From: Planctomycetota bacterium
GTDB lineage: Bacteria > Planctomycetota > UBA1135 > GCA-002686595
Length of the DNA: 64,000 bases
Direction: 5' to 3'
Assembly (NCBI GenBank): GCA_028278425.1
Contig: JANQEJ010000345.1
Span: forward strand, 25,755-89,754
The notes beneath the pieces were generated by a model. That model saw nothing but the letters and a program-made list of their open reading frames with translations. It had not been told where the DNA came from and searched no databases. Below, one piece after another: positions 39,946 through 48,476 of this stretch. Each line of letters starts with the position of its first letter. Within the stretch, counting starts at the first letter, position 1. Both the position numbers and the translations under genes were made by a program.

Positions 39946-41424
39946 ATGGCCGAAACCCCCATCACACCGCGCGCGGAGGACTATTCCCAGTGGTACCAGG
40001 ACGTGATCGCCCAGGCGGAGCTCGCCGAGCCCGCCGGCGTCGTCCGCGGCTGCATGGTGATCCGACCGCACGGCTTCGCCATCTGGGAGGCGATGCAGGC
40101 CGACCTCGACCGCCGCTTCAAGGAGACGGGACACAAGAATGCCTGCTTCCCGCTCCTGATCCCGATGAGCTTCCTCGAGAAGGAAGCGGAGCACGTCGAG
40201 GGCTTCGCCCCCGAGCTCGCCGTCGTGACGCACGCCGGCGGGAAGGAGCTCGAGGAGCCCTACTGCATCCGGCCCACCTCGGAGACGATCATCGGGCACT
40301 TCTTCTCGAAGTGGATCGACTCGCACCGGGACCTGCCGCTGCTCATCAACCAGTGGGGCAACGTCATGCGCTGGGAGCTGCGCACGCGGCTCTTCCTTCG
40401 CACCGGCGAGTTCCTGTGGCAAGAGGGCCACACCGCGCACGCCACGCACGAGGACGCGAAGGAAGAGGTCCTGCGCATGCTCGACGTCTACCGCGACTTC
40501 GCGCACGAGGTGATGGCGATGCCGGTCATCCGCGGCATCAAGACGGCGAACGAGCGTTTCGCCGGCGCGCTCGAGACGCGCACGGTCGAGGCGTTGATGC
40601 AGGACGGCAAGGCCCTCCAGAGCGGCACGAGCCACGACCTCGGCCAGAACTTCGGGAAGGCCTTCAACGTCATGTTCCAGAACGAGAACAAGGAGCGCGA
40701 ATACGTCTGGCAGACGTCCTGGGGCCTTTCCACGCGCATGGTCGGCGCGCTGATCATGTCGCATTCCGACGACGGCGGGTTGGTCCTCCCGCCGCGGCTC
40801 GCGCCGATCCACGTCGTCGTCGTGCCGATCTTCAAGAAGGACGACGAAAAGGCGGCCGTGCTCGAGGCCGCCAACCGGATCGCCGACGAGCTGCGCTCCG
40901 ACGGCCTCCAGGTCGAGCTGGACGACCGCGAGGGCATGAAGCCCGGCGCGAAGTACTTCGAGTGGGAACGCAAGGGCGTGCCCGTCCGGATCGAGATCGG
41001 CCCGCGCGACCTCGAGGAGCAGAGCGTGATGACGAAGGTCCGCGTCTCCGAGCTCGACGAGCGCGGCAAGCCCAAGAAGGAGAAGCTCCCGATGGAGGAC
41101 CTCGGGATCTCGATCGGCAAGCAGCTCGACGACTTCCAGGCGAGCCTCTTCGACGCAGCGAAGAAGCGGCTCGACGAGAGCATCACCTTCGTCGACACCT
41201 GGGACGAGTTCCGCGACGTCTTCGCCGACCAGAGCTCGCGCTTCGTCTACGCCCACTGGGACGGCACGACGGAGACCGAGCTCGCCATCAAGGACGAGAC
41301 CAAGGCGACGATCCGCTGTCTCCCGTACGAGAGCGACGCTCCGGCGGAGGCGTTCCAGCCCGGGGAGTGCGTCAAGAGCGGGAAGCCAAGCGCCCAGAGG
41401 GTGCTTTACGCGAAGGCCTACTAA
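39946..41424 (+). CDS. proS: Prolyl-tRNA synthetase, archaeal/eukaryotic-type
   Basis: 492 residues, the short form without the bacterial insertion domain. Class II motifs: the motif 2 region around MRWELRTRLFLRTGEFLWQEGHTAHAT, the RPTSETIIGHFFSKWI proline-site segment, and motif 3 in TSWGLSTRMVGALIMSHSDDGGLVLPPRLAP. The anticodon-binding domain spans about 290-400 (VVVPIFKKDDEKAAVLEAANRIADELR), then the C-terminal domain ending YAKAY. It charges tRNA-Pro in the cytoplasm. TAGGAT lies 9 nt before the ATG. The only housekeeping translation gene in the window. Confidence 0.95.
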   Translation: MAETPITPRAEDYSQWYQDVIAQAELAEPAGVVRGCMVIRPHGFAIWEAMQADLDRRFKETGHKNACFPLLIPMSFLEKEAEHVEGFAPELAVVTHAGGKELEEPYCIRPTSETIIGHFFSKWIDSHRDLPLLINQWGNVMRWELRTRLFLRTGEFLWQEGHTAHATHEDAKEEVLRMLDVYRDFAHEVMAMPVIRGIKTANERFAGALETRTVEALMQDGKALQSGTSHDLGQNFGKAFNVMFQNENKEREYVWQTSWGLSTRMVGALIMSHSDDGGLVLPPRLAPIHVVVVPIFKKDDEKAAVLEAANRIADELRSDGLQVELDDREGMKPGAKYFEWERKGVPVRIEIGPRDLEEQSVMTKVRVSELDERGKPKKEKLPMEDLGISIGKQLDDFQASLFDAAKKRLDESITFVDTWDEFRDVFADQSSRFVYAHWDGTTETELAIKDETKATIRCLPYESDAPAEAFQPGECVKSGKPSAQRVLYAKAY

Positions 41425-41431
41425 CTCCGTG

Positions 41432-41437
41432 TAAGCT
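41432..41437 (+). promoter_or_regulatory. Leaderless-type -10 element TAAGCT
   Basis: TAAGCT then 6 nt (GAGGCC) then ATG 41444. It begins 7 bp after the ProRS stop codon, so the gene can be transcribed on its own despite the tight spacing. Confidence 0.55.
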
Positions 41438-41443
41438 GAGGCC

Positions 41444-42670
41444 ATGAGGATCCTCGTGCCTCTCGCGCTCCTCGCCGTTCCCGCTGGCGCGCAAGGCAAC
41501 GTGATCGTCCTCGGCCCGACCGCGGGCCCGGGCATCGACACGAGCGACCCGCAGACCGCCGTCTCGCTGGCACAGGATGGCGACACGATTCTCGTGAAGC
41601 CCGGCGACTACCCGGGCGTGCTCGTCATTGACGGGAAGTCGCTCACGGTCGTCGCCGATCAGGGCTCGCCTCCGAAGTTCCAGAACGTGTTCGTCTCGAA
41701 CCTCGCCGCCGGCCAACGGGTCACGCTCCAGGGACTGCGCATCCGCTTCGGGATCGGGTCGCCGCTCACGATCTCCGCCAACGCGGGCCAGGTGTGGCTC
41801 GAGAACGTCGAGGTGACGTCCTCCGGCGTCGGAGAGGCCGTGCGGATCATCACGAGCTCTTCGGTCGTGTGCCATCGCGTCGTTGCGTTCGGCGGCGTCG
41901 CGGATCCCGTCTTCGGTCTCGCCGGCGGCGGGGTCACCGCCGACAACTCGCGCCTGTACGTCTACGACAGCATCCTCCTCGGCGGCGACGGGGAGCTGGG
42001 CGATTGCTCGCCTCCGTTCTGGACGGACGGCGGTCCGGGAACCCCCGGAATCACGCTCGACGATTCGTTCCTGTTCGTTTCCGGTTCGATCCTCCAGGGT
42101 GGCGACGGAGGCGGCATGCCCCTCGACTACTGCCTGTCGTGTCCACCCGCGATGCCCGGCGTCGGCGAGCACGGCGTCGTGATGCTCGGCGCTCGAACCG
42201 AGCTCTGGACGCTCGACTCGACGCTCGTCGGCGGAACGGGCGGTTCGGGTGGACCGAGCTGCCCCGGCGGCGGGACGGCGCCGGGCTTCGTCGGGTCGGG
42301 GACGGTTACCGAGCTCACCGGACCGAGCCTCGCGATGAGGGTGTCCTCCCCGGTGCGGGAGCTTGGCTCGCTGGACGTCACGCTCACCGGCCCCGCGGGC
42401 AACTCCGCGTTCCTCGCATTCGGCCTCGACACCGCGGATGCCTTCCTGCCCGTGCACAAGGGCGCGCTGCTCGTCGCGCTCGCCGGCCCCCTGGTGAGCC
42501 TCGGACCGTTGTCCGCGTCCGGGATGGTCACGCTGTCCCTGCCCGCACCGCTCCTGCCCGCGGGCTTCGACTCGATGGTGTTCTTCGGTCAGAGCGCCTT
42601 CGTCGATCCCTCCGCGCTGGCGGTGATCGGCGAGCCGGCATCGGTCCTCGTGCTCGATCAGGCCTTCTGA
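41444..42670 (+). CDS. Secreted beta-helix-like protein, paralogue 1
   Basis: 408 residues: signal peptide (RILVPLALLAVPAGAQG), then a parallel beta-helix start typical of pectate-lyase-like/DUF1565 proteins (TAVSLAQDGDTILVKPGDYPGVLVIDGKSLTVVADQG), repeat turns (VTLQGLRIRFGIGSPLTISANAGQVWLENVEVTS), Gly-rich loops with Cys pairs, and a C-terminal beta module (LAFGLDTADAFLPVHKGALLVAL to MVFFGQSAFVDPSALAV). 43 bp before a full-length paralogue. No catalytic residues are obvious; a surface glycan-binding or structural role is likely. Confidence 0.75.
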   Translation: MRILVPLALLAVPAGAQGNVIVLGPTAGPGIDTSDPQTAVSLAQDGDTILVKPGDYPGVLVIDGKSLTVVADQGSPPKFQNVFVSNLAAGQRVTLQGLRIRFGIGSPLTISANAGQVWLENVEVTSSGVGEAVRIITSSSVVCHRVVAFGGVADPVFGLAGGGVTADNSRLYVYDSILLGGDGELGDCSPPFWTDGGPGTPGITLDDSFLFVSGSILQGGDGGGMPLDYCLSCPPAMPGVGEHGVVMLGARTELWTLDSTLVGGTGGSGGPSCPGGGTAPGFVGSGTVTELTGPSLAMRVSSPVRELGSLDVTLTGPAGNSAFLAFGLDTADAFLPVHKGALLVALAGPLVSLGPLSASGMVTLSLPAPLLPAGFDSMVFFGQSAFVDPSALAVIGEPASVLVLDQAF

Positions 42671-42700
42671 GCCGGCGCCCCCGCTAAGTCACGCCGGGTG

Positions 42701-42706
42701 TAGGCT
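42701..42706 (+). promoter_or_regulatory. Leaderless-type -10 element TAGGCT
   Basis: TAGGCT, 6 nt (GGGGGC), ATG 42713. Same position relative to the start as in the paralogue at 41444. Confidence 0.55.
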
Positions 42707-42712
42707 GGGGGC

Positions 42713-43960
42713 ATGAAGTACGTGAGCCCGCTCGCCCTCCTGCTTCTCGCCCTTCCCACGTTCGCGCAGGGAAAGGTCATCGTCGTCGGGCCGGCGGCGG
42801 GTCCGGGGATCGACGAGACGTCGTTGCAGGCCGCGATCGATCTCGCCGTGGACGGCGACACCATCCTGGTCAAGCCGGGGAGCTACGCGCAGGGATTCGC
42901 GATCGATGCGAAGGCGCTCACGATCGTCGCCGACGACGGGACGAAGCCCGTGTTCGACCAGGCGGGCTCCGTCGTGAACCTCGGTCCGACGCAACGCGTC
43001 GTGATCCAGGGCCTCCGCGTCGAGCTGTCGGCGCTCAACGCCGTGCCTCTTTCCCTGACAGACAACGCGGGACAGGTGTGGCTCGAGGATGTCGAGGCGA
43101 GCGCGTTGACGTTCCAGTCGATCAACCCCGAGGGGATCTACGTCGGAAACAGCGCGTCGGTCGTGCTGCTGCGCGTGACGGCGCTCGGCGGGATCCTGCT
43201 CCCGTTCCTCAACGCGGGTGGCGGGCTCAACGCGGTCAACTCGCGCATCTCCGCGTACGACTCCACGTTCACAGGCGTCGACGGCACGATCGCGGTCTGC
43301 GTCCCCGGCTTTCCGGCGGACGGGCAGGACGGAAGTCCGGGCGCGACGTTGCAGAACACCTTCCTCTTCGCGTCGGGGTCGACCTTCCAAGGGGGAGCCG
43401 GCGGCGGCCTCTCGGTCGCGGCGTGCGGGAGCTGTCCCCTGCTCTCACCCGGCGACGGCGGCCCGGGCCTCGTCATGACGGGAGCGGGCACGCTGGTCTA
43501 CACGCTGGAAACGCAGCTTCTCGGCGGAAGCGCCGGCCTGAGCGCTCCCACGTGCGCCGGTGGCGCCGGCGGTCCGGGATCGCTGGGCGGCGCCCTCGTC
43601 CCGCTGAGCGGGTCCGGCCTCGGCCTGACGGCGTCGTCGCCGGTCCGCGAGCTGGGAACGCTCAACGTCACGCTCGAGGGACCGGCGGGGAGCCCCGCCT
43701 TCCTCGCGATCGCGCTCGACTCCACCGACGCGTTCCTCCCCGGCTTCAAGGGCACGCTGCTCGTAAGCGCGTCCGGCCCCCCGATCGGCCTCGGGCCTCT
43801 CCCGCCGTCAGGCGTGCTCGACCTCGCGTTGCCCGTTCCGAGCCTTCCCCCGGGCTTCGAGTCGCTCGTTCTCTTCGGTCAGAGCGCCTTCCTCGACGCC
43901 GCGTCGCTCACGGTCCTCGGCGCGCCCGCGGCGGTCGTCGTGCTCGACTCGGCCTTCTGA
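42713..43960 (+). CDS. Secreted beta-helix-like protein, paralogue 2
   Basis: 415 residues, collinear with paralogue 1: signal peptide (KYVSPLALLLLALPTFAQG), the beta-helix entry (QAAIDLAVDGDTILVKPGSYAQGFAIDAKALTIVADDG), GQVWLEDVEAS, and the same C-terminal module (LAIALDSTDAFLPGFKGTLLVSA to LVLFGQSAFLDAASLTV). Duplication preserved both the promoter element and the module. The central loops differ most, as expected if the two bind different ligands. Its stop is 9 bp from the convergent lipoprotein stop. Confidence 0.75.
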   Translation: MKYVSPLALLLLALPTFAQGKVIVVGPAAGPGIDETSLQAAIDLAVDGDTILVKPGSYAQGFAIDAKALTIVADDGTKPVFDQAGSVVNLGPTQRVVIQGLRVELSALNAVPLSLTDNAGQVWLEDVEASALTFQSINPEGIYVGNSASVVLLRVTALGGILLPFLNAGGGLNAVNSRISAYDSTFTGVDGTIAVCVPGFPADGQDGSPGATLQNTFLFASGSTFQGGAGGGLSVAACGSCPLLSPGDGGPGLVMTGAGTLVYTLETQLLGGSAGLSAPTCAGGAGGPGSLGGALVPLSGSGLGLTASSPVRELGTLNVTLEGPAGSPAFLAIALDSTDAFLPGFKGTLLVSASGPPIGLGPLPPSGVLDLALPVPSLPPGFESLVLFGQSAFLDAASLTVLGAPAAVVVLDSAF

Positions 43961-43969
43961 CCGGATCCG

Positions 43970-44545
43970 TTAGCGGACCGGAACCTCGATCTCGGCCGCG
44001 ACCTCGCGCACGACGCTGGTGACGACCGCGTCGAGCCCGACCATCACCTTGTAGTTCTTGCCGTCGACCAGGGCCTTGGCGTGGTACTCGAAGAGCGAAC
44101 GGTCGGCGCCGCGGATCTCCTCCCACTTCGTGGCGTCGGCGCCGATGCGCGAGCGCACCGCCGCGCGCACGGCCTCGGGGACGCTGGCGGCGGCCACCTC
44201 GACCTCTTCGGAGTGGAGTCTCCCGTCCGGGTGGAACATCGCCTCCACCTCCTTGCCGCCGATCACCTTGCTGAGCTCCCAGAAGAGCTCGCCGTCGACG
44301 TACTCCTTCTCCGCGGCGACCGCCCGGCCGCCGGGATGGAGCGCGTTCATCGCCTCGTGGACGACGGCCGGAACGCCGGAGGGATCGATGTGGTACTCGA
44401 CCTCGAGCGGTCGGCCCTCCCGGTCGACCGCCATCTCCACCGAGGTCGCGTCCAACGCGTCGGCGTTGTGCCAGCCGGCGCCGCTCGAGGCGCAGGCGGA
44501 GAAGAGGAGTGCGGCGAGGGGCAGGATAGGGATCAGCTTCATCAT
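43970..44545 (-). CDS. PepSY-like (DUF2874-type) lipoprotein
   Basis: 191 residues. Lipoprotein signal peptide (LIPILPLAALLFSAC, Cys18). Two similar halves: LEVEYHIDPSGVPAVVHEAMNALHPGGRAVAAEKEYVDGELFWELSKVIGGKEVEAMFHPDGRL, then ASVPEAVRAAVRSRIGADATKWEEIRGADRSLFEYHAKALVDGKNYKVMVGLDA. Each is a PepSY-like alpha/beta unit. Such periplasmic domains often bind peptides or modulate other proteins. Good ribosome site GGAGGAG 6 nt before the ATG. Function unknown. Confidence 0.72.
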   Translation of the reverse strand: MMKLIPILPLAALLFSACASSGAGWHNADALDATSVEMAVDREGRPLEVEYHIDPSGVPAVVHEAMNALHPGGRAVAAEKEYVDGELFWELSKVIGGKEVEAMFHPDGRLHSEEVEVAAASVPEAVRAAVRSRIGADATKWEEIRGADRSLFEYHAKALVDGKNYKVMVGLDAVVTSVVREVAAEIEVPVR

Positions 44546-44606
44546 CGAGGTCTCCTCCGAAAGAAGCGCCGATCAAAGACGAACGAGGGCGCCGGGGCAA
44601 TCCGGC

Positions 44607-45833
44607 CTAGTCCGTACGCGGCTCGGGATCGACCGCAGCGGCGCTCGCCGCCGGCGTTCGCGCGAGGGCGAGGAAGCCGGCGCAGGCCGCCGCGCCGAGC
44701 GCGATCGCTCCGTACCACACCACGTCCGGCCCCAGGTGCTGGTAAACGCCCATGCCCGCGATGGGGGCGGCGATGCTCGCCACCGAGAAGGTCATGCCGT
44801 AGACCGCCATGTAGCTCCCCCGGTTCGCCGCGGTAGCGCGGTTCGCGACGAAGCCGGTCACGACCGGCACGCAGAGCATCTCGCCCGCCGTCCAGACGAG
44901 GATCGTGAAGACGATGAAGGCGATGCTCGTTCCGAATGGGAGCAGCCCGAAGCCGACGCCGACGAGGAGACAGCCGAGCGCGACGACGACGAGCGGCCGG
45001 TAGCGCTCGACCCTGCGCACGAGGATCATCTCGAACAGGACGACGACTACGGTGTTGACGGCGATCAAGAGCCCGACTTTGTCCTCCGTCAGACCGCGCT
45101 GGTCCTTGAGGAAGAGCGGGAACGTGCTCTGGATCTGGAAGAAGACGACGCCCTGCAGGAACAGGAAGACGAGCGAGGCCAGCACGAACCCGTCCTTCCA
45201 CGGCGATCTTCCTCGCTCCGCGTGCTCCTCTTCCGCGGGCGGGGCCGGCGTTCTCGAGCGCAGGGACACGTGAAGGACACCGGCGGCGGCGAAGCACGTG
45301 AGAGCGTCGGCGCGGAACAGCCAGGCGTAATCGACCCGCGCCAGGAAGCCGCCGACGGCCGGGCCGATCGTGAAGCCCAGGTTGAGCGCGAGCCGGTAGA
45401 GCGCGAAGGCGCGCGTGCGGAGCCCCGGCGGGCTGAACGCGGCGACCGCCGCGGAGTTCGCTGGTCGGAAGGCTTCGGCCGCGATGCTCAGGGCGAGCGT
45501 CGTGGCGCCGAGCGCTACGCCTGAGCGAACCGCTCCCAGGACGAGGAAGGCCAGGGCGGTCCCGATCAGGCTCGCGACCTGCACGCGCAGGAAGCCGAGC
45601 CGGTCGGTGAGCCGGCCGCCGAGCCAGATGCCGAGGATCGAGCCGACGCCGTAGAGCGCGAGGAGCCTGCCGGCCTGCGCCGGCTCGTACCCGCGCTGCT
45701 CCGTCAGGTAGATGGCGAGGAACGGCATCACCATCGCCCCGCTGCGGTTCACCAGGGTGGCGGCGGCGAGCAGCCAGACCTCTCGCGGCAGTCCCGCGTA
45801 GGCCTCGCGGTACGTGCGGAGGAGGCGCCTCAC
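44607..45833 (-). CDS. Major facilitator superfamily transporter
   Basis: 408 residues with twelve predicted membrane segments. The MFS signature between helices 2 and 3 is present (LGGRLTDRLGFLRVQ). A first-helix charge pattern (LVNRSGAMVMPFLAIYLTEQRGYEPAQAG) resembles multidrug/efflux members such as MdtH. GTG 45833 is the best start because the first helix follows directly. Cytoplasmic-membrane exporter of unknown substrate. 61 bp after the PepSY-like lipoprotein start, same strand. Confidence 0.88.
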   Translation of the reverse strand: MRRLLRTYREAYAGLPREVWLLAAATLVNRSGAMVMPFLAIYLTEQRGYEPAQAGRLLALYGVGSILGIWLGGRLTDRLGFLRVQVASLIGTALAFLVLGAVRSGVALGATTLALSIAAEAFRPANSAAVAAFSPPGLRTRAFALYRLALNLGFTIGPAVGGFLARVDYAWLFRADALTCFAAAGVLHVSLRSRTPAPPAEEEHAERGRSPWKDGFVLASLVFLFLQGVVFFQIQSTFPLFLKDQRGLTEDKVGLLIAVNTVVVVLFEMILVRRVERYRPLVVVALGCLLVGVGFGLLPFGTSIAFIVFTILVWTAGEMLCVPVVTGFVANRATAANRGSYMAVYGMTFSVASIAAPIAGMGVYQHLGPDVVWYGAIALGAAACAGFLALARTPAASAAAVDPEPRTD

Positions 45834-45871
45834 CCGGCCGAGCTTCGCACGGGTCCAACGCCCGTCCCAAC

Positions 45872-45905
45872 GAAAACGGGCCGCCCTCCGGAGGGAGGAC
45901 GGCCC
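45872..45905 (-). terminator. Strong intrinsic terminator after the selenoprotein gene
   Basis: On the minus strand GGGCCGTCCTCC, a short loop, and GGAGGGCGGCCC form a long GC stem (one mismatch) followed by GTTTTCG. It lies 25 bp after the stop codon at 45931 and ends the gene cleanly before the MFS gene. Confidence 0.7.
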
Positions 45906-45930
45906 GCGTTTCCCGGGTCGGCTTCGGCCC

Positions 45931-46935
45931 TTAGATCGCCGCGACCTTCGCGAGCTGGCTCGCGCGCTCGGCGGTCTTCGTGTTGGGGTACTTGTCGACG
46001 ATCTTCTTGAGCGACTTCACGTACTTGATGTCGGGGCTCTCGTAGAGCTTCTTCTCGATCTTGACGAGTGCCTTCTGGGCCTCGATCTCGACCTTCATCT
46101 CGGGGGTGTCAAGCTTCTCCTCGAGCTCTTCGAGCTTCTTCTCCCGCTCGGCGAGGCCCTTCACGCCCTTCGACATCTCGTCGATGAGATCCTGGGCGTC
46201 GATCGGAAACCCGTTGTTCAGCAGCCAGTCGATGCGCTTGAGCTTGCCCTCGATGCGGGCGTTGATGCTCTCGATCAGGTTCTTGGCCGCCTCCGCCTTC
46301 GCGTCGTCGTCTTTGGCGTCGGCGAGCGCCTTCTCCGCCATGTCGAGCGCCTTGGCGTAGTTGCCCTTGTTGCTCTCGACCCAGGCCTTGCCCACGTCCT
46401 TGGGCATGTCCTTCGGCGCGCGGTACTTCGCCTTGGTCATCGACTCGATCTCGTCCTCGATCTTCGAGGAGAGCTTGTTCGAGTAACCGGAGAGGACGAT
46501 GTCGCCCTGCGGCGAGATCAGGGCGAACTGCGGAATGCCCTTCAGGCCCAGGTCGAAGGGCCGCTCCGTCGTCCACATCGCCTTGCCGCCGAGCCATCGC
46601 TGGCCGAGGGCGAACGAGGCGACCTTTTCGTCGCTAGCGCCCTGGACCTCGACGAACACGACCTGCAAGTCGTCGCCGTACTCCTCCTGAAGCTTGAGGG
46701 ACATCGGCACGGATGCCCCGATGCAACCGCCTCATCGCGTGCCCCAGAACTCCACGAGGACCGGCTTTCCCCCGAAATCGGCCAGGCTGGAGACGCCGCG
46801 GCCGTTCATGAGCGGTCGACGGAAATCAAAGGACGGGCGGTCTCCTTCCGTCACGGATTGGCTCTGCGCGAATCCGAGCGTGCCGGCGGTCGCGAGGGCG
46901 AGCGCGGCGAAAAGAGAGGTGCGGGCGTGCAACAT
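45931..46935 (-). CDS. Probable selenoprotein: secreted thioredoxin/TlpA-like protein with UxxC motif, in-frame TGA at 46734-46732
   Basis: 334 residues from ATG 46935 (GAGG 5 nt upstream), counting one in-frame TGA as selenocysteine 68. Signal peptide about 1-23 (SLFAALALATAGTLGFAQ). The TlpA-like fold runs through the TGA: GGKPVLVEFWGTR, then TGA, then GGCIGASVPMSLKLQEEYG, with VVFVEVQGAS and the cis-Pro loop LKGIPQFALISPQGDI. The TGA takes the place of the first Cys of the redox motif, giving U-G-G-C with Cys71. A long charged helical C-terminus follows (KALDMAEKALADAKDDDAK and onward). Without readthrough the product is a 67-residue fragment lacking the active site. It should reduce or isomerise disulfides in the periplasm. 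Confidence 0.75.
46696..46734 (-). promoter_or_regulatory. Candidate bacterial SECIS element beginning at the in-frame TGA
   Basis: From the TGA onward the minus strand folds as follows. GAGG (46733-46730, using GA of the stop) pairs with CCTC (46699-46696). GCATCGG (46724-46718) pairs with CCGATGT (46707-46701). The apical loop is GGCATCCGTG, which can add a GGCA/TGCC pairing. The loop sits 17-26 nt after the U of TGA, the distance seen for bacterial SECIS hairpins. It fits insertion of selenocysteine by SelB. Confidence 0.6.
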
Positions 46936-47151
46936 GGAAACCTCGACGGAGCGATGGATGATGGGGAACGCGTCAGGACGCGTCGGCCGGGTGGGCTTTC
47001 CGGCATCGGGAATTCTCATCCCGGGCGGCGAGTCTGAGAACCCCCCGCGGGGCGGGTCAACAAAGGACTTGCCAAGGATGGGGCTATCGACCCCCTAGGA
47101 GCGCGGTCGGAGGGGTTGGCCGGTTCGAGCTCCGTAAGGGGGCCTCAGGCC

Positions 47152-48471
47152 TCAGGGGATGAGGTGGAAGGCCGTCTGGCGACCGTCGAGGAAGCGGCAG
47201 ACCTCCCCGTCGAAGACCGCATCCTCCTCCAGCATGATCCGCACCTCCTGGCCGCCCCACTCCTCCACGTCCACCGCGGCGGCGAGCTCGATCGAGTGGC
47301 AGGTCGCCCGATGGAGCGGATAGTCGCCCTTGCCGGGCACGCCGTCCTGCTGGTCCCAGAGCCCGATCGTCGGCCCGGCTCCGTGACCGTGGAGCCCCAG
47401 CGGGTGGGTGTAGATGGTCGGACGGATTCCCTCCTCCTTCGCTTGGGAGAGCGCGGCGGCGAGGATCTCGTTCCCGGTGCGGCCCTCGACGAACTTCGAC
47501 ATCAGGATGTCCTGCAGGCGATTGCCGGCGGCGAGGCCGCGTTTCAGACCTTCCGGCGCGTCGGTCTCGCCGGCGCGCAGGACGTACGCGTGTTGCTGCG
47601 TGTCGGTGTTGAGCCCGAGGTAGGTGATGCCGAAGTCGACGTGGATCAGATCGCCGCGGTGGATCGTGTCGACGTCGGACTCGTCCACGAAGGTGCCGGA
47701 ATGGGATTGTCCGGTGGCGCGCTGCACCGACACCGACGGATGGAACCAGGTGACGAGCTTGAGCTCGCGGATGCGCTCGCGATACCACCATTCGAGATCG
47801 GCGGTCGTCGTGAAGCCCGGTTGGATCGCCTGGTTGGAGAGCCCTTCCGCGATGACGTCGTGCGCGATGCGGCAGATCGTCGGGTAGACCTCGAGCTCGT
47901 CGGCGGTGCGGGTCTCCAACCAGCCGATGGCCAGGTTCTCGCCGGGGACGACGCGCTTTTTGTACTGCTCCGGCAGGGCGGCCCGTAGCGCGCGCTCCTC
48001 CGCGACGCTGAGCCCGTCGGCCAGCGCGAAGGTCTTCGACACGTTGAGCGCGATGCGCTTCGGGTCGCGCTCGGCGATCAGCTCGGCCAGCCGCTTCCAC
48101 TGGTCCGGCTCTTTCTCCTTGTCCCAGGCGCCGGGAAAGAGGTCCCCCACCGCGTACCGCGCCACCGCCATGCGCTCGACGCCCTCGCCGTCGCCCGGAC
48201 CGAAGAACGCGAGGATCGTCCGCCGGCGCGCGTTGAGCCAGTCGGCCGGCAGCATCGTCTTCACCACCGGATCCTCGTTGTACTCGCGCGCGATCAGGAT
48301 CCACGCGTCGATGCCCTCGCGGCGCATCAGCGCGGGGACCACCGTGTCGAGGCGCGTCTTGAGCCAGCGGTCGCGCAGCTCAGCGCGCTCGCGCATCGAG
48401 AGGATGGTGGGCAGCCCCGCGCTCTCCTGCGGCGCGAGGGCGAGGCACAGGGTCAGAAGGAGCGCGTTCAT
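47152..48471 (-). CDS. Secreted M24-family peptidase (Xaa-Pro aminopeptidase-like)
   Basis: 439 residues from ATG 48471, which opens a signal peptide (NALLLTLCLALAPQ). The pita-bread metal ligands are in order: two Asp in HVDFGITYLGLNTDTQQHAY, His in HPLGLHGHGAGP, Glu in CHSIELAAAVDV and Glu in MLEEDAVFDG. The N-terminal creatinase-like domain includes WILIAREYNEDPVVKTMLPADW. It should act on proline-containing peptides or related amides in the periplasm. 5 bp after the zinc-ribbon gene stop, so operonic with it. Confidence 0.88.
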   Translation of the reverse strand: MNALLLTLCLALAPQESAGLPTILSMRERAELRDRWLKTRLDTVVPALMRREGIDAWILIAREYNEDPVVKTMLPADWLNARRRTILAFFGPGDGEGVERMAVARYAVGDLFPGAWDKEKEPDQWKRLAELIAERDPKRIALNVSKTFALADGLSVAEERALRAALPEQYKKRVVPGENLAIGWLETRTADELEVYPTICRIAHDVIAEGLSNQAIQPGFTTTADLEWWYRERIRELKLVTWFHPSVSVQRATGQSHSGTFVDESDVDTIHRGDLIHVDFGITYLGLNTDTQQHAYVLRAGETDAPEGLKRGLAAGNRLQDILMSKFVEGRTGNEILAAALSQAKEEGIRPTIYTHPLGLHGHGAGPTIGLWDQQDGVPGKGDYPLHRATCHSIELAAAVDVEEWGGQEVRIMLEEDAVFDGEVCRFLDGRQTAFHLIP

Positions 48472-48476
48472 GCCGC

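Noticed and set aside
46732..46734. TGA in the thioredoxin gene as a frameshift or pseudogene mark
   Set aside because: The frame is the same on both sides, homology continues directly, and the TGA sits exactly on a catalytic Cys position with a hairpin after it. A single-base sequencing error remains possible.
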